Source of the DNA: Whalleya microplaca
Taxonomy: Eukaryota; Ascomycota; Sordariomycetes; Xylariales; Xylariaceae
DNA: 64,000 nucleotides
Reading direction: 5' to 3'
NCBI GenBank assembly: GCA_022497155.1
Contig: MU385742.1
Location: forward strand, 1 to 64,000
Part shown: piece by piece, positions 26,772 through 38,182 of the stretch
How the letters are laid out: each line of letters opens with the position of its first letter
Numbering within the stretch: the first letter of the stretch is position 1
The notes under the pieces: generated by a model
Seen by the model: the letters and a program-made list of their open reading frames with translations, nothing else
Told to the model about the DNA's origin: nothing
Databases searched by the model: none
Position numbers and translations under genes: made by a program

Positions 26772-28556
26772 TCAGCCTAACACTTCTAATAGTCGGGTGA
26801 AGTCACCGATAGAGCCTAGACCAGTAACGCAATCATAGCCTTCTAAGCTCTCCCACCCAGGTACTCTTTCATCGTGGTCAAAGACGCAATCTTGACTGAC
26901 CCCGTCAACAACATCTACCAATGCCGCCCTCACAGTTGGCGAGTAGAGCACCGGGTTCAACCATCCAGTGCTGTTCTTCCCGGTCTTCAGCCTTACGTCG
27001 TTGACTAGAGACATTAGTGCTGCCACTACTGGCGTGCTTGCACTAGTACCTAGGACGTCTGTTTCATAACCCCCGACTTGAATCACATAGTTAGTACCCG
27101 AAGCACTGATGTCTGGGATGGCACGGCCGGTCTCATTGTATAGGCCCTTGTGTGACCCGTTGATTCCCGCGATATACCCATTCACGTCACTCTTTTGCCA
27201 TTCAGGCGTGGCAAAATAGTTACTGAAGCCCCCGGTACTGAACGTCGCACCCTCTAATGGCAGGGTGTTTCCCGTGGCGCCGACTGCGGTGACATAGGGG
27301 CAGCTTGCCGGAAATGTGGGGAGGAACATTCTGCGCTTCGTGCCGTCATTGCTATAACACATGTTCTGGCCTATGCCACTAGCACCGCCGTCCCCAGTCC
27401 CAGAGAAGACCGACACGCCGCGGGCTGCTAGCTGAGCGAATAGGTCGCACACGCGGGTGGCATATGCAAATGGGACGGATTGCTCGTCATCGGCGTAGGA
27501 TATACTGATGACATGAGGAATCTCATCATCGCTGAGCTCGAGAAGAGACTGCAGAAACTCCAGGTACGGCTCGTTGTCGCTGCGATTAGATGGAACTTCG
27601 ATGCCGTTGGGGTCGACTTTAGCCCCCCGTCCACCAGTCGAGTAGTATATCACGTTTGACGGGTATCCCAGGGCCATGGCGTATTCCACGTCCAGACTAG
27701 CCTCAAGTCCTGCCCTTGATCCTGGCCCTTCCGGTTGTGGGTTTGTGCCGTTATTCAAAGTGGCGACCGTGAAGTTGTAGTTCAGTGCCGCGAGGTCTGG
27801 TAAGTATCGGCCGAGAAATTCAGACACATCGTCATATTTGATCCACTGTTCCAAGAATCCGGCAATGCCAAATCTGACCAACGAGTCGGTAGGTACTAAG
27901 GAATTAGCACTAGTTACGTTGTAGAGATTCCTAAGGCAGGCTGGTGTGACACCGACGGGACAAGGTTGATCATCCGAGTTCGCAAGGACCGTTGATGAGT
28001 TTTGAGCCTCGTGGGATCTCATCCTGGACCTCTGTGGTGGCATGAAGTTAGATATTGGGTGTATAAAGTCGATGTACCCTTCCAATGAGTGAGGAATAGA
28101 ATACGCTTGGGCTCGGACCACAGAAGGAGACCCCTCGAATGAATAACGATCCATTGTTGTGTTGAGGAGTCTGTTAACTGAGCCAACTGTTGAACTGATC
28201 GATACCATGGAGCCAACAGCAGTTACATCTCGGATATCGTTAGACCTTAACCATGAGAAGACCGCATCTAATCCTGCAGAATCTGGTGCTTGGTAAGTCC
28301 TCGTCTCATCTTTAGTAAGGTGATGGCCGTATTCCTCATGAAATGGGTCGCTGATACGAGCAAGTCTAGCTTTCAACTCGTCCATCCTGTGTTGTTTGAG
28401 GATGATTGATAGGGCTATCAGCTCATCTGTTTTTGCGTTCGTCTCTAGATTCCACCCAACTGGTAGGTTGTCAACCACTTCCCGGGGAATCAGCTTTTCC
28501 GCGCTCGTATAACCTATCCGCGCTCCCAAAAGAGCAACTGAGAGTATTAATCTCAT
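26772..28556 (-). CDS. Second sedolisin-family (S53) peptidase, intronless
   Basis: A single exon of 594 aa. The ATG at 28556 was chosen over one at 28595 because it starts MRLILSVALLGARIGYTSA, a clear signal peptide. A prodomain with DPFHEEYGHHLTKDE follows. Catalytic residues are E285 and D289 in LEASLDVEY, D389 in SGTGDGG and S505 in LGTSAST; the C-terminal YDCVTGLGS matches the family. There are several N-x-S/T sites, as in secreted enzymes. It is clearly related to the sedolisin at 14.7-16.9 kb (shared SYADDEQ and CPYVTAVGAT) but lacks all three of that gene's introns and differs in much of its sequence, so this is not a recent tandem copy. It lies between the P450 and SDR genes, all on the same strand. 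Confidence 0.92.
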   Translation of the reverse strand: MRLILSVALLGARIGYTSAEKLIPREVVDNLPVGWNLETNAKTDELIALSIILKQHRMDELKARLARISDPFHEEYGHHLTKDETRTYQAPDSAGLDAVFSWLRSNDIRDVTAVGSMVSISSTVGSVNRLLNTTMDRYSFEGSPSVVRAQAYSIPHSLEGYIDFIHPISNFMPPQRSRMRSHEAQNSSTVLANSDDQPCPVGVTPACLRNLYNVTSANSLVPTDSLVRFGIAGFLEQWIKYDDVSEFLGRYLPDLAALNYNFTVATLNNGTNPQPEGPGSRAGLEASLDVEYAMALGYPSNVIYYSTGGRGAKVDPNGIEVPSNRSDNEPYLEFLQSLLELSDDEIPHVISISYADDEQSVPFAYATRVCDLFAQLAARGVSVFSGTGDGGASGIGQNMCYSNDGTKRRMFLPTFPASCPYVTAVGATGNTLPLEGATFSTGGFSNYFATPEWQKSDVNGYIAGINGSHKGLYNETGRAIPDISASGTNYVIQVGGYETDVLGTSASTPVVAALMSLVNDVRLKTGKNSTGWLNPVLYSPTVRAALVDVVDGVSQDCVFDHDERVPGWESLEGYDCVTGLGSIGDFTRLLEVLG

Positions 28557-29461
28557 ATTGAAATAGTTTCGAGGCCTCAAACTTCTTGATGTCATATACA
28601 ACAGAAGGTTAGTTGTAATCTAGGCACAACGCGGAGAAAGCGAGGCTAAAGCTTGAGATGCAGTCAAGAATTTATTCAAAATAAGTCACCCTCGTTGCTT
28701 CGATGTCAACTCGGAGTCTCTTGATAAGATGCATCTGCAGTTTGTGCACCTCCTTTGGCTGTAACTGCACCAGTGGGCACGAACAACCGGTTTAGCCGGG
28801 TAGGAGAACCATAATGATCGTGTCGAACACGCCATTGGAACCTATTCATTCTATTTTTATACATCGAAATAGACAAAGTTGGAAGGTATCAATGGGTTTA
28901 ATCAATTCAATCGCATCTGTGCTTAAAATAGATCAACGATGCGGACCAAGACTGCTTACATATCCGTTTCGAGTATTGTCTTGGGACAGGGTAACAGGGT
29001 GAAGAGAAAGTGAGATATCAAGTCAAAAATGAGTGTATATTAGCTGCCAGAGCTGTCTGTGTGACTATCTGGTGATATCTGTGTAAAAAAGTGAAGGAGA
29101 TGTGAGAGAAAAGGTCAGCTAAATACAGGTATGTAATCCACTATAAAATGCCCTATGGAGTGCCCTGTGGATACCCTGTGGAGTGCCCTGTGACGTGGCT
29201 CCAGGGGGCTTCTAGTGGCTCCTAAGCTGCTGTCAATACCCGTAATCCCCTGCCCCATTACAGTATTCGATTAATCTATATATTGCAGATAGCCCAAGAG
29301 TCTAGTCTTTCCTATAAATGGAGATGACATATGCTCGTGAAACTTTTCTGCATTTGGCTACATATCTCAAATCTATAAATATCTAATATGTAGTCTAAAG
29401 GAGCACATAATACTGGGGAAACCCTTAATCATGGTTGCCACCCCCTGGAAAAGGATCACAG
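28557..29461. other. Intergenic region with short CCCTGTGGA repeats
   Basis: Region between the 5' end of the second sedolisin gene and the 3' end of the SDR gene. At about 29150-29195 the strings GTGCCCTGTGGA and ACCCTGTGGA repeat imperfectly, four units in about 45 bases. No gene seen. Confidence 0.5.
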
Positions 29462-30649
29462 CTACTCTAATGTGAACTTCTCCCCAACCAGCTCTTCACT
29501 CAGGCTCCAGAGACGCTCAGCTATGCTTGGATCTTTTGCGAAATCTGCACAGGGGAAGAATTGACAGTCGGCCAAGTAAAGACCACCACAGACTAGGATT
29601 CGACGTCAGTATTTATCAGGACCTGAAGCGAAAGACTTGCCATTCAATGCGGGGTCCAATGCGGCAACAAGCGTTGTCGATGCGCCCTCGTCGGGATTCT
29701 TCCAATACTTGGATGTCTTTGCTATGGTGTCCTCCATCTCCTCATCGTGCTCACGGCCGAGATGGCTATTAACACCTATAATGACCTGCATTAGATCAGA
29801 TTGCTACAAAGAGGTTACCGTAGAGACAAGAGTCAAATTGCGCTTACCGCCTGGGTGTACCGCATACGATATTATTCCTTTATTTTTCAGGTGCTCCTGT
29901 AAGTACAGTGTAAATAGGATGTTGGCGGTCTTGCTTTGCGCATAGGCAATAGTAGGCATATATCCATCGTCTTGGATTCTTGCGAATGCGGGTGGCACGG
30001 GTGAAAATGGCTTCTCTTCCGGAGGCACTTCTTTGTTCTCGATATTGCAATCATGGAAGCGTATCGTAGATAGCCGATGGCCGTGGCTAGAGAGGTTGAT
30101 AATTCGAGTTGTCCCTTGAGGAGACTCCTGCGCCGCTTCTTCCAAAAGCGGAAATAGTAGCTTCGTAAAGAGGAATGGCCCAATATGATTTACACCAAAC
30201 TGGATCTCAATCTTCTCCGCAGTCCACTGGCGTGAGCTATATGTTGCCCCGGCATTGTTTACAAGAATGTCGAGCTTCGATATAATGCCAGTAACCTTGG
30301 CGGCAGCTTTGCGGATGGAGGCTTGGGAGGCCAGGTCCATAGTTACAGTCCGCACATCTACATCTGGGTAGAGTAACTGAATTGATGAAGCTACATTATC
30401 GAGTTTCTCCTTCGTTCTTGATACTAGTATCAAAATTGCTGGCTTTTGAGATGCGAACGCAACCGCTGTCCCTTCACCAACACCTTCAGGTGCAACACCT
30501 GTTATTAAAACTGCAAAGTACGGTTAGAGCTGAAAAGGCTAAACCAATTAGAATCTGGGCCTACCATTCCTCCCCTCTATTTTCTGGGTGAAGGTTTTGG
30601 CTACCTCCAGCGCCGAAGTCGTCTCTCCCCATTCTGGATTGGAAGTCAT
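29462..30649 (-). CDS. Short-chain dehydrogenase/reductase with a GC-AG intron
   Basis: Exons 30649-30565, 30510-29848, 29775-29641 and 29592-29462 join in frame to 337 aa. The N-terminal cofactor loop is TGVAPEGVGEG, a common fungal variant of TGxxxGxG. NNAG, the catalytic Ser in INLSSHG (about 169/170) and Y218-AQS-K222 complete the classical SDR active site; VHPGGVNSHLGR follows and is rebuilt by splicing. The retinol-dehydrogenase/WWOX-like subgroup fits best. The third intron (29640-29593, 48 bp) starts GCAAGT rather than GT; it is the only choice found that keeps frame and restores the ALDPALN..GGLYLADCQ segment. The gene shares a promoter region of about 700 bp with the divergent FAD monooxygenase, suggesting joint regulation. 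Substrate unknown. Confidence 0.88.
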
Positions 30650-31345
30650 TTTAGGTACGAGGTTTAGAATTAGCGACTCTGTTAGAAGCGTACTGACCTC
30701 GAAGAGAGATTAGTCGCATTCCATCCTACTGATTTTACATGTCAAATGAGGACCATGAGGAGCTTCAATTCCCCTCCATATCTCCCCCGGCCTAGCCTCG
30801 GTACAACAGACCAAAGAAGAACACTTTAACTTTACTTGGCTATAATCCTACAAATAAATCGAGTCACCTACTACCGGCACTTCAGGGAAAAAGGATGACC
30901 CCCATACATAGCCTAATAAGTGTAGCACTCGCTATAAGTGATAGATAGCATGAGGACCAGTAGTCAGTCCCAAGCACATCGCGATATCTCCACCTACGTT
31001 GCAACGATCACGACTTAAATACCAAGGCTAGCTGAATTCGGACCAAAGCCTCGGAAACATGGTCCCCTCATTGCTCCTCTCCAATAGCTTTGAGGGAGTC
31101 CTGTTGCGGCGCCCCTCCCCCGCATTGCGCGTTCGGGGTGGAGCGATGTAGCACTCCTTAGAGTTCCATGTGCAACCGGCATATTTAAACGTGGATGCTA
31201 TGCATACCCTATTGGTCGTTCCGTCACATCTAAGTCGGTTGACCGTCGAGTCGTGTTTGTATTGTCCCACACTTCTCCAAGAAGGAGTCTACCTAGGTAT
31301 CTTATCTACACTTTCGTTATAAGAAGTGTCAGCTTGATCAAAGAA
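30650..31345. promoter_or_regulatory. Shared divergent promoter region (SDR / FAD monooxygenase)
   Basis: Nearly 700 bp between two divergent start codons with no frame of its own. One copy of the palindrome TACCTAGGTA lies at 31290-31299, about 50 bases before the monooxygenase ATG. That it controls both genes is inferred from layout only. Confidence 0.5.
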
Positions 31346-33012
31346 ATGGCAACTAACGGCAACACTAACGGTGTAACTGAACGTCCAAAGACGGGTATCA
31401 AAGTAGTTGTAGTGGGAGCTGGTATGATACACGCTTCGAAAATTCTTCTAGGGGCACACTAGGCTAACGACCTGATAATTCGGCATCTAGGCTTTGGTGG
31501 ATTAGGGGCAGCGATAGAATGTCACCGCCAGGGGCATGATGTGGAAATATATGAGGCTTTCCCAGAATTGAAAACACTTGGGGATATTATCTCGTTCGGG
31601 CCAAACGCGGGGAGAATCTTCTATCGTTGGTCAAACGGTGAGGCCGCCCGACGCATGCGTCCTTTGAGCATCGACTTAAAGAAGTACGGCTTCAACATTC
31701 ATAAATACGATACTGGTGAGATTGTAATCAACCAAAAGACCCCGGAATACTCTGTAGAAGCGCCCAACTTCAACGGCCACCGAGGCGAGCTCCACGAGGT
31801 GGTCTTCAATTATGCAAAAGATGATCTTGGTATACCAATCCATTTGGGACAGAAAATCCAAACATACTTTGAGCATGAAACAGAATCCGGCATTGTGCTA
31901 ACAAATGGCGAGAGAGTGAGCTCAACCACTATTAGATGGAAGATAGTATTCGCCAAGTCAGCTAACAATATGATAGATTTCAGCAGATGTAGTTCTAGCG
32001 GCTGACGGCGTACGTTCTAAAGCGAGATTGTCCGTTCTCGGCTACGAAGATAAACCAAAAAGCAGTGGTTATGCTGTTTGGAGGGCATGGTATGCGTTTG
32101 AATCAACAGGGATAGCTGAGCTTGATCTAATTAAGATGGAATAGGTTCCCGAACAAAGACATGCTAGCTGACCCTGAGACTGCCCAATTCTGCAATAACG
32201 GCGATACTTTCAACGGCTGGATTGGACCCGATATGCACTTTTTATTCAGCACCATCAAGAACGGATCGGATTGCTGCTGGGTCCTCACCCACCCGGACGA
32301 ACATGACATTGATGAATCATGGAGCTTTCCCGGTAAACTCTCGGAAGTGCTTGAGGCGCTCAAAGGATGGGACCCAATGTGCACTCGGATCGTCTCTAAG
32401 ACACCGGAAGAGATGCTTGTTGACTGGAAACTGGTATACCGTGACCCTCTACCCACTTGGGTAAGTCCCACGGGAAGAATCTTACTCCTTGGCGACTCTG
32501 CGCATCCTTTCCTGCCTACTAGTGCTCAGGGGGCCACTCAAGCGCTCGAAGACGGTGTAAGTATCGCCGTTTGCCTTCGTCGCGGTGGAAAGCAGAATGT
32601 TCCTTTGTCCGGTGAGTATTGTCCAGTGTCATTCACTACCCATTCCGACCTGTTTTGACCGCAACAACTCCTTGTTGGGGTGTTGGGGTATCCTCGGAAG
32701 TACGAGCTTCCAAAACAGCCTTTGAAGTCTATGATTATTCGTCAAACTACCTAGAAAGAGCAAATACTGACTCCTGATGCTATAGTCAGGGCACATGAGA
32801 AGATCAGATACGATCGCGTTCGCAAGACCCAGAAGACCGGTGAATCAACACGAGACATGTGGCATAAAACAGATTGGGCAAAGGTTAGGGAGAATCCCGA
32901 GTCCATTCAGTTCCCAAGACAAGATTGGATATTCGATTTCGACACAGAAAAGAATGCCGAGGAGGTATATGACGATGTTGTCAAGGAGCTCACATTTGCA
33001 TTGTTGAATTGA
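31346..33012 (+). CDS. FAD-dependent aromatic-type monooxygenase, 5 exons
   Basis: Exons 31346-31421, 31491-31915, 31977-32089, 32145-32611 and 32786-33012 join in frame to 435 aa. The first splice completes the dinucleotide-binding loop VVVGAGFGGLGAA (residues about 20-33). The second gives NGERISADVVLAADGVRS, the DG motif region; the GD motif GDSAHPFLPTSAQGA lies at about 321-335. These three motifs define the salicylate hydroxylase/UbiH-like flavoprotein class, which hydroxylates or epoxidises using NAD(P)H and O2. The final intron is long (174 bp). No signal peptide or membrane anchor is seen, so it is probably cytosolic. Divergent from the SDR gene and convergent with a transporter gene, which hints at shared metabolism; the substrate is unknown. 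Confidence 0.9.
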
Positions 33013-33405
33013 GGGTCAAGGACTGGTACAGTACAAGGCACGTAGTAGCATTGTGTATATATAACAGGCCATCTGCCACTCTAGAATAGCTGAACCTCAA
33101 GTCAATCTAAGTCTCATTAACCCTGTATTTCAACATGCATAAAGTATACATTCATGGAAAAGTTCATCACCTACAACAACCAGTCTTCGATTTAATATAA
33201 TCTCGTTTTATTATTCCTTCTGTGAAGTTCTATACTTATATTTTCAAATTATAGTAACTAACTTGTGGATTGAAGTTGCCGCATGCATGGAGCGACGTAA
33301 TGTACCATTCTAGTTGCACCAACGCATATCTAGGCGTATAGTTTAAGGCACTTTGAGAACAAGAAATAAAAACCTAGATTATGATAGGACAATCCCCTGG
33401 TAACC

Positions 33406-35322
33406 TTAAGCCTTGGTATCTTTTGATCCATCGTTTCCTGTTCCGACCTCAATATGATCGGTCGGGGATTTATCTTCGAGGACAGGATGGCTTCCTGTGC
33501 AACGGTACTTGCGGAATTTCCGAGCAGGAACACGGGCCTCGAACTACGGTCAAAATTAGCCTTATAACTCGTTCCTGTAGTAGATGGGTGACTTACCATC
33601 TCATCAATTTCCTCGAGGCTGCGATCCTTCACCTCAGGCAAGAAGGTGAAGATCCAAAGAGCAGCGACAACGCATGAGCCAAGCCAGATATATCCGTACT
33701 TTGGTCCCCAGTTCAAAGAATCTGGGTTGATGAAGTAAGGCGTCGTGAAAGCTACTTGAATTAGTCCATACGATCCCGCGGGGTGAGAAAAGGGGCGTAC
33801 TAGTAAGCCACTAAGGCAACTGTTAGCAGCTGGTTTAAAACAGACCAAGGGCTTTACTCACAGCAAAGAAGAAACCCACGCCCGTGGCTAAGCCGAAGGT
33901 GTGTGAACGCAAACGCTGCGATGAGAGCTCGCCGCCGCAAAGCCACGCATATGGCGCAACCATGGCGTTATAGGCAACAATGTAGACAACGCTCATACCG
34001 ACAAGAACTTTACCAGACCTTTCAGTCATGGGCTCAACAGTGTACATCACAGCTATGATCAGTTGAGAAAGCCCGCAGAGAGAAAAACCTGAGATCATCA
34101 TGAGGCGACGACGTCCAAATTTCGTAATCAGAAGGGCGTTGGCGAGCAGCGCGGCGACACCAACGCCGGTGAGAATGCACGAATTCTCGAAGGCGTTCCC
34201 TACGTTTGCCATTTCGAAGAAGTATGTTCCGTAAGCTAATGTGTGTTAGATGAGGGAGAGGCTTGTCGGGGAGGAATGTACAAACAAATAACGAACATAG
34301 CACCGGATGCAGCCTGCGTCGTCAAGCCAAGTACGGCAACAGTTGTTCTTCTCCGATCGATGGAGTTTCTAAACAGATCCAAATATCCAATACTTGACTG
34401 CAAACGCATCTCGGCTTCGAGCGTTGTCGTCATCTCTTCTATCTCTTCTGCAATAGACCACCCTGTCGGTCTTAGCCATTGAAGTGAACGCTCCGCTTTT
34501 TGAATGTTGCCACTTGCTGCTAACCAGCGGGGAGATTCAGGAATGAAGAATAGACCTATTGTCAGAATTCCAGGCACGATGTGAACGATACCCAGAGGAA
34601 TAATGTAAGCATTTTTAGTTGGAACTTTCGCGGAGAAGTTGTCTACTATAGTTCCAACGAGTGAACCTTAAGCGATGTTAGAAGGTCGAACTGGTACTAG
34701 AATGGTAGGATCATACCAACTGAAAGCCAATATGAGAACGCGGAAATACCCAAACCTCTGTATCGACCAGGGAGGCTTTCCTGTCGTACATAAGCTACTA
34801 ATGATGAAGATAATCAGCGAGAAATTATTACAAACCTGAATCCAAAGCTGCGAATGGGTCATTAAGAGCCCATTAGCAAGTCCGATTAACAATCTCCCGG
34901 CATATAGGCCCCCTATGGAAGTAGTTGCTTGCATGAGGGCCGTTGACACGAAAACGCCAATGCATGCAATCCACAGAGATAGTTTCCGACCGAAATACTT
35001 GGCCGTGAACCCGGCCGATGAAGAAGAAATGAAAGCACCAAGGACCATTAGGGACGCAATAAGCTGTTGGCGTTCGGAGGATATGTTGTACCCTAGAGGT
35101 GTTGATGGATCTTTCTCTCCAAAGACCTTTGAGCTTGTAAGTGAAGATTGCAACCGCTCCGGGATGGCTATTTACCTTTAGGAAGGGTATCATGGCCTGA
35201 AGACCACCAATAATACCAAAGTCAAGTCCATATTGGAAGGAGCTCAGAGACACTAATAACATAGCTAGCCAGGCCCTCCAGTGATCCTTCATACCCCATG
35301 CTTGCTGTTGGTCTGACAACAT
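33406..35322 (-). CDS. MFS sugar-type (SP family) transporter, 8 exons
   Basis: Exons 35322-35176, 35126-34836, 34780-34717, 34666-34286, 34235-33862, 33810-33801, 33754-33597 and 33543-33406 join in frame to 520 aa, normal for a 12-helix sugar/proton symporter. Motifs: YFGRK after helix 2, ESLPGRYRG after helix 4, PESPRW at about 210-215, then YGTYFFE, FGRRR, and WGPKYGYIW near the last helices; the tail DEMFEARVPARKFRKY is typical of the family. Exon 6 is a 10-nt microexon (Trp-Leu-Thr plus one base) needed to give FFFAWLTIAFTTPYF. Several introns use weaker GTTTGT donor sites. It ends about 390 bp from the convergent monooxygenase gene. Likely plasma-membrane uptake of a sugar or related polyol/acid; the substrate cannot be told. 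Confidence 0.9.
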
Positions 35323-36724
35323 CTTGACTGCATTAGACAGAAGCAAAATGTCGATAAACTAGAAATATAGAAGTAATCCTCACGAGCACATATTTTATAT
35401 TCCGAGGACTCTGGTTGAGAACAAGCCGGCAATGGTTTATGCATATTCATATCCCGTTCCATCACAGCTATCAAGCAGCGACGTGGCAATTCATATCCAG
35501 ATCTGCGGTGTCCCGTGTCTTTTTCACAAATGGAGCTACATGCGCTAAACTATCCTTCAAACTATAGCCTTCGTATGATATTCTTTAAGCTTTACAGGGT
35601 TCATCATTTCTATCTTCCCCGCAAATAGAAGAATCAACCTGGGGTATGTAGTAGCCCGGCTAATGTGTTGCAACCTCATCCACCCGCTCAAGAACAGATT
35701 GTCTCCCGCTTGTTTGCGGATGAGCAAATGCCGAGGTTATGTCAGCATAGAAATGACTTGGCACTGTCGTGAGATCGGACATAATGAAGCCAGAATATAT
35801 GCATTTGTCTGGCGGGGGGAATGTATGGCACGTGAAGCTATAAAACTTTGAGTATGTACTTAATGAACGCAGATGATTTGAAAGACCTCCTCATTATACA
35901 TAGCTACCATAAACGAGTGAAGTTGAGATAAGCTACTTTAGATTCGAAGAATATGCGACGGCCGTCCGCACTTACCAGGAGGCTATCTGGGATGAAACAC
36001 TGCTGACTGACCTTATTTACGAGAATAGATCCTTTCCCCCGAGTGACCAACTCCCTCGACGAAATAGTACCTGATGAATATACTGAGAACAATCGGATTA
36101 AATTAATACAAGTTCTGTATTACAATATGATTCTAGTATTTGTTTAAATAGTGATATATGCCCATCTCCTCCCTTCAGGGCATGAAAAGGTAAAAGAGCC
36201 AACACAACTATTAAGATTCGGCATAAGTTATTTACACGCCCATATCGCAAGCCATGTTCAACATGTAAAATATCCCATAAGGCGAAATTCAGAACGTTGA
36301 GGACTTCAAGGATTTTTTCCCCTTTGAATTCATTAGTTTTAATTTTCTTACTCCTTCCATCAATGAAGATTAACCCCTCATTGTGAAGAAGCGCCGGGAA
36401 GTGTCGTTCCAATTTGCCTACGGTTGTTTGTTCATCATTTGCTTTGCCTAAGCTATTAGATAAAATGGGCGCAAAACGAAATATCTACAACTATATGCAA
36501 ATTCAAAGGCATTACATAGGAAGGGGGAAGTCTACAAGTCTCCTTAACCAGATTATAGTTTAGACGACACATCAAGAGAAATTTGGAAAAATATTTAATG
36601 ATACACGATAAGTAAATAGGTACAATATTATATTCATGGCAATTGTTGATATTTATTTATATGTAAATTTCAAATCATCAAATCATCAACTACAAATTAA
36701 CGAAGACCGCCATGATGAAGGTAC
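35323..36724. other. AT-rich intergenic region
   Basis: About 1.4 kb, very AT-rich at 36.0-36.7 kb. One minus-strand frame (36098-36412, 104 codons) has a hydrophobic stretch RILIVVLALLPF but no family resemblance and AT-driven composition; I do not call it. No repeats recognised. Confidence 0.45.
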
Positions 36725-37417
36725 TTAAAAGGGGTTTGGAGAATGGCTCTCCATCACCTCTATCTTATCTTGTTCCATAGTCGAAGTGGCATCATCGTGC
36801 TGAAGGTCATCGAAATCCTCATGACTATGGCCAGAAGCACTTACAGGTGACCATCCATTATCATTGATTGGCGAACTCGTTACAAAATGGCTTGGGGTAG
36901 GAATTCTGGGTGGGGACGAAGTATGAATGGGTGGAGAATTTGGCGTGTTGGGTAAACCCTGTGATTCACCCATGCCAGGCTGAATGTCGGACTCAGCTGG
37001 CCCAGGAGCTGGCCCAGGAGCCGGCTTCTTTACAGTGCGACGTACCTTTCTAGCAACCCAATGGAACCATCTTTTCACCAGATTCTGGTCATCATCAAAC
37101 GAAGAGGTCATTGTGCCACTCTTCGAGCTCTGTGATGTACTTGGAGAGCTAGACCTAGGGGCTTCAACTTGCGGGTCCTGGGGCTGGGTAGAGTGACTTG
37201 GGTTGCCTTCTTGTTCAAGCTCTCCAAGCTCAACGTCGACGACCTCTGCCTTCTTACGGGAGCGGAAATGCTCCACCGCTATTATCGTCCAGCTGATAAT
37301 TGTGGTCGGCAAGAAAATAGACAGGAATATAGCTACAACTAGACTACCTTGGGCGGCGGTAGCATCGTCGGTAGTTGATGCCTCTTGTTCGCGTACTTGC
37401 AATGAATACATTGCCAT
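36725..37417 (-). CDS. Single-pass membrane protein with long disordered tail
   Basis: An intronless frame of 230 aa from ATG 37417. Residues about 25-50 are hydrophobic (LVVAIFLSIFLPTTIISWTIIAV), followed by basic RSRKK, so the protein probably crosses a membrane once with its short N-terminus outside. The rest is rich in Pro, Ser, Asp and Glu, with a basic patch KRWFHWVARKVRRTVKK near residue 115-131 and two tandem PAPG units. No catalytic domain is seen. I do not recognise the family. The membrane segment with its positive flank and the clean frame favour a real gene. Confidence 0.6.
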   Translation of the reverse strand: MAMYSLQVREQEASTTDDATAAQGSLVVAIFLSIFLPTTIISWTIIAVEHFRSRKKAEVVDVELGELEQEGNPSHSTQPQDPQVEAPRSSSPSTSQSSKSGTMTSSFDDDQNLVKRWFHWVARKVRRTVKKPAPGPAPGPAESDIQPGMGESQGLPNTPNSPPIHTSSPPRIPTPSHFVTSSPINDNGWSPVSASGHSHEDFDDLQHDDATSTMEQDKIEVMESHSPNPF

Positions 37418-38182
37418 TGAACAATGAAGAGTGATGCCCGATCCAATATTTACCTGTATTTTTCTGGTATGTTCCCGTTTGATCGCTGTGGCTTTTGTGA
37501 TAAACGTTTGGCGTCTACTTAGACTAAACGATCAAACAAGGGTTTGGCTCCTATTTGCTTTTATTTATCAAACATCCGAGAATAGGCAACGTGAGCATGG
37601 AATTCCAGGTAGTTATATAAGTCCTTGTGTGTAGACTATGCGTTTGTTCATTAACAATGCTAAAGCAATGGTCTATTTGCTTTGTTAATTTGTACCTAGG
37701 GACTTGTAGCTTGTGGGACTTGTAATTCGCTACTTAAATAAGAAAGCTGTACATTGTTACATTTCATTTCTTACCAATAGCTTTGTTTTACCGATCTCAT
37801 CAATCAAAGATGTCTGTTCTTTGCTTTCAAGTTGTGTTAGTGTTGCGTGACTCAGGTAGTCCGTAAATGGTGATTAGGTAGGATACCCTCGCAGACCTTG
37901 TCCAGCTTTGACCCCTTTACTTTCCCTCATCCTGTACTTTCACATAATTTAAAGGAAATGGTAGCATAACTTTCATAAATAGCTTTTGTCATACTTCAAA
38001 TTCTATCATACTCCATGCAATTATATACAATTACTATAATATACATAACAGAGTCGATCTTCAGTATCCAGACTACGTATAATCTGATATACCACCTTGA
38101 CCTCGATCTATTGCAATTCCCTACTTTCACATTAACTAGTGACAAGCGTATATTCTATCTTCGTAAGGCAAGAGAGGCTTCA
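37418..38182. other. Intergenic region, no gene seen
   Basis: AT-rich spacer holding the promoter of the small membrane-protein gene and the 3' region of the large minus-strand gene. No repeats or RNA genes recognised. Confidence 0.5.

Noticed and set aside
29593..29622. GT-AG intron of 30 bp in the SDR gene
   Set aside because: Too short for fungal splicing and it does not restore the conserved frame; the GC-AG alternative does both.
36098..36412. 104-codon minus-strand frame with hydrophobic stretch
   Set aside because: Sits in very AT-rich DNA, composition driven by base content, no family resemblance.
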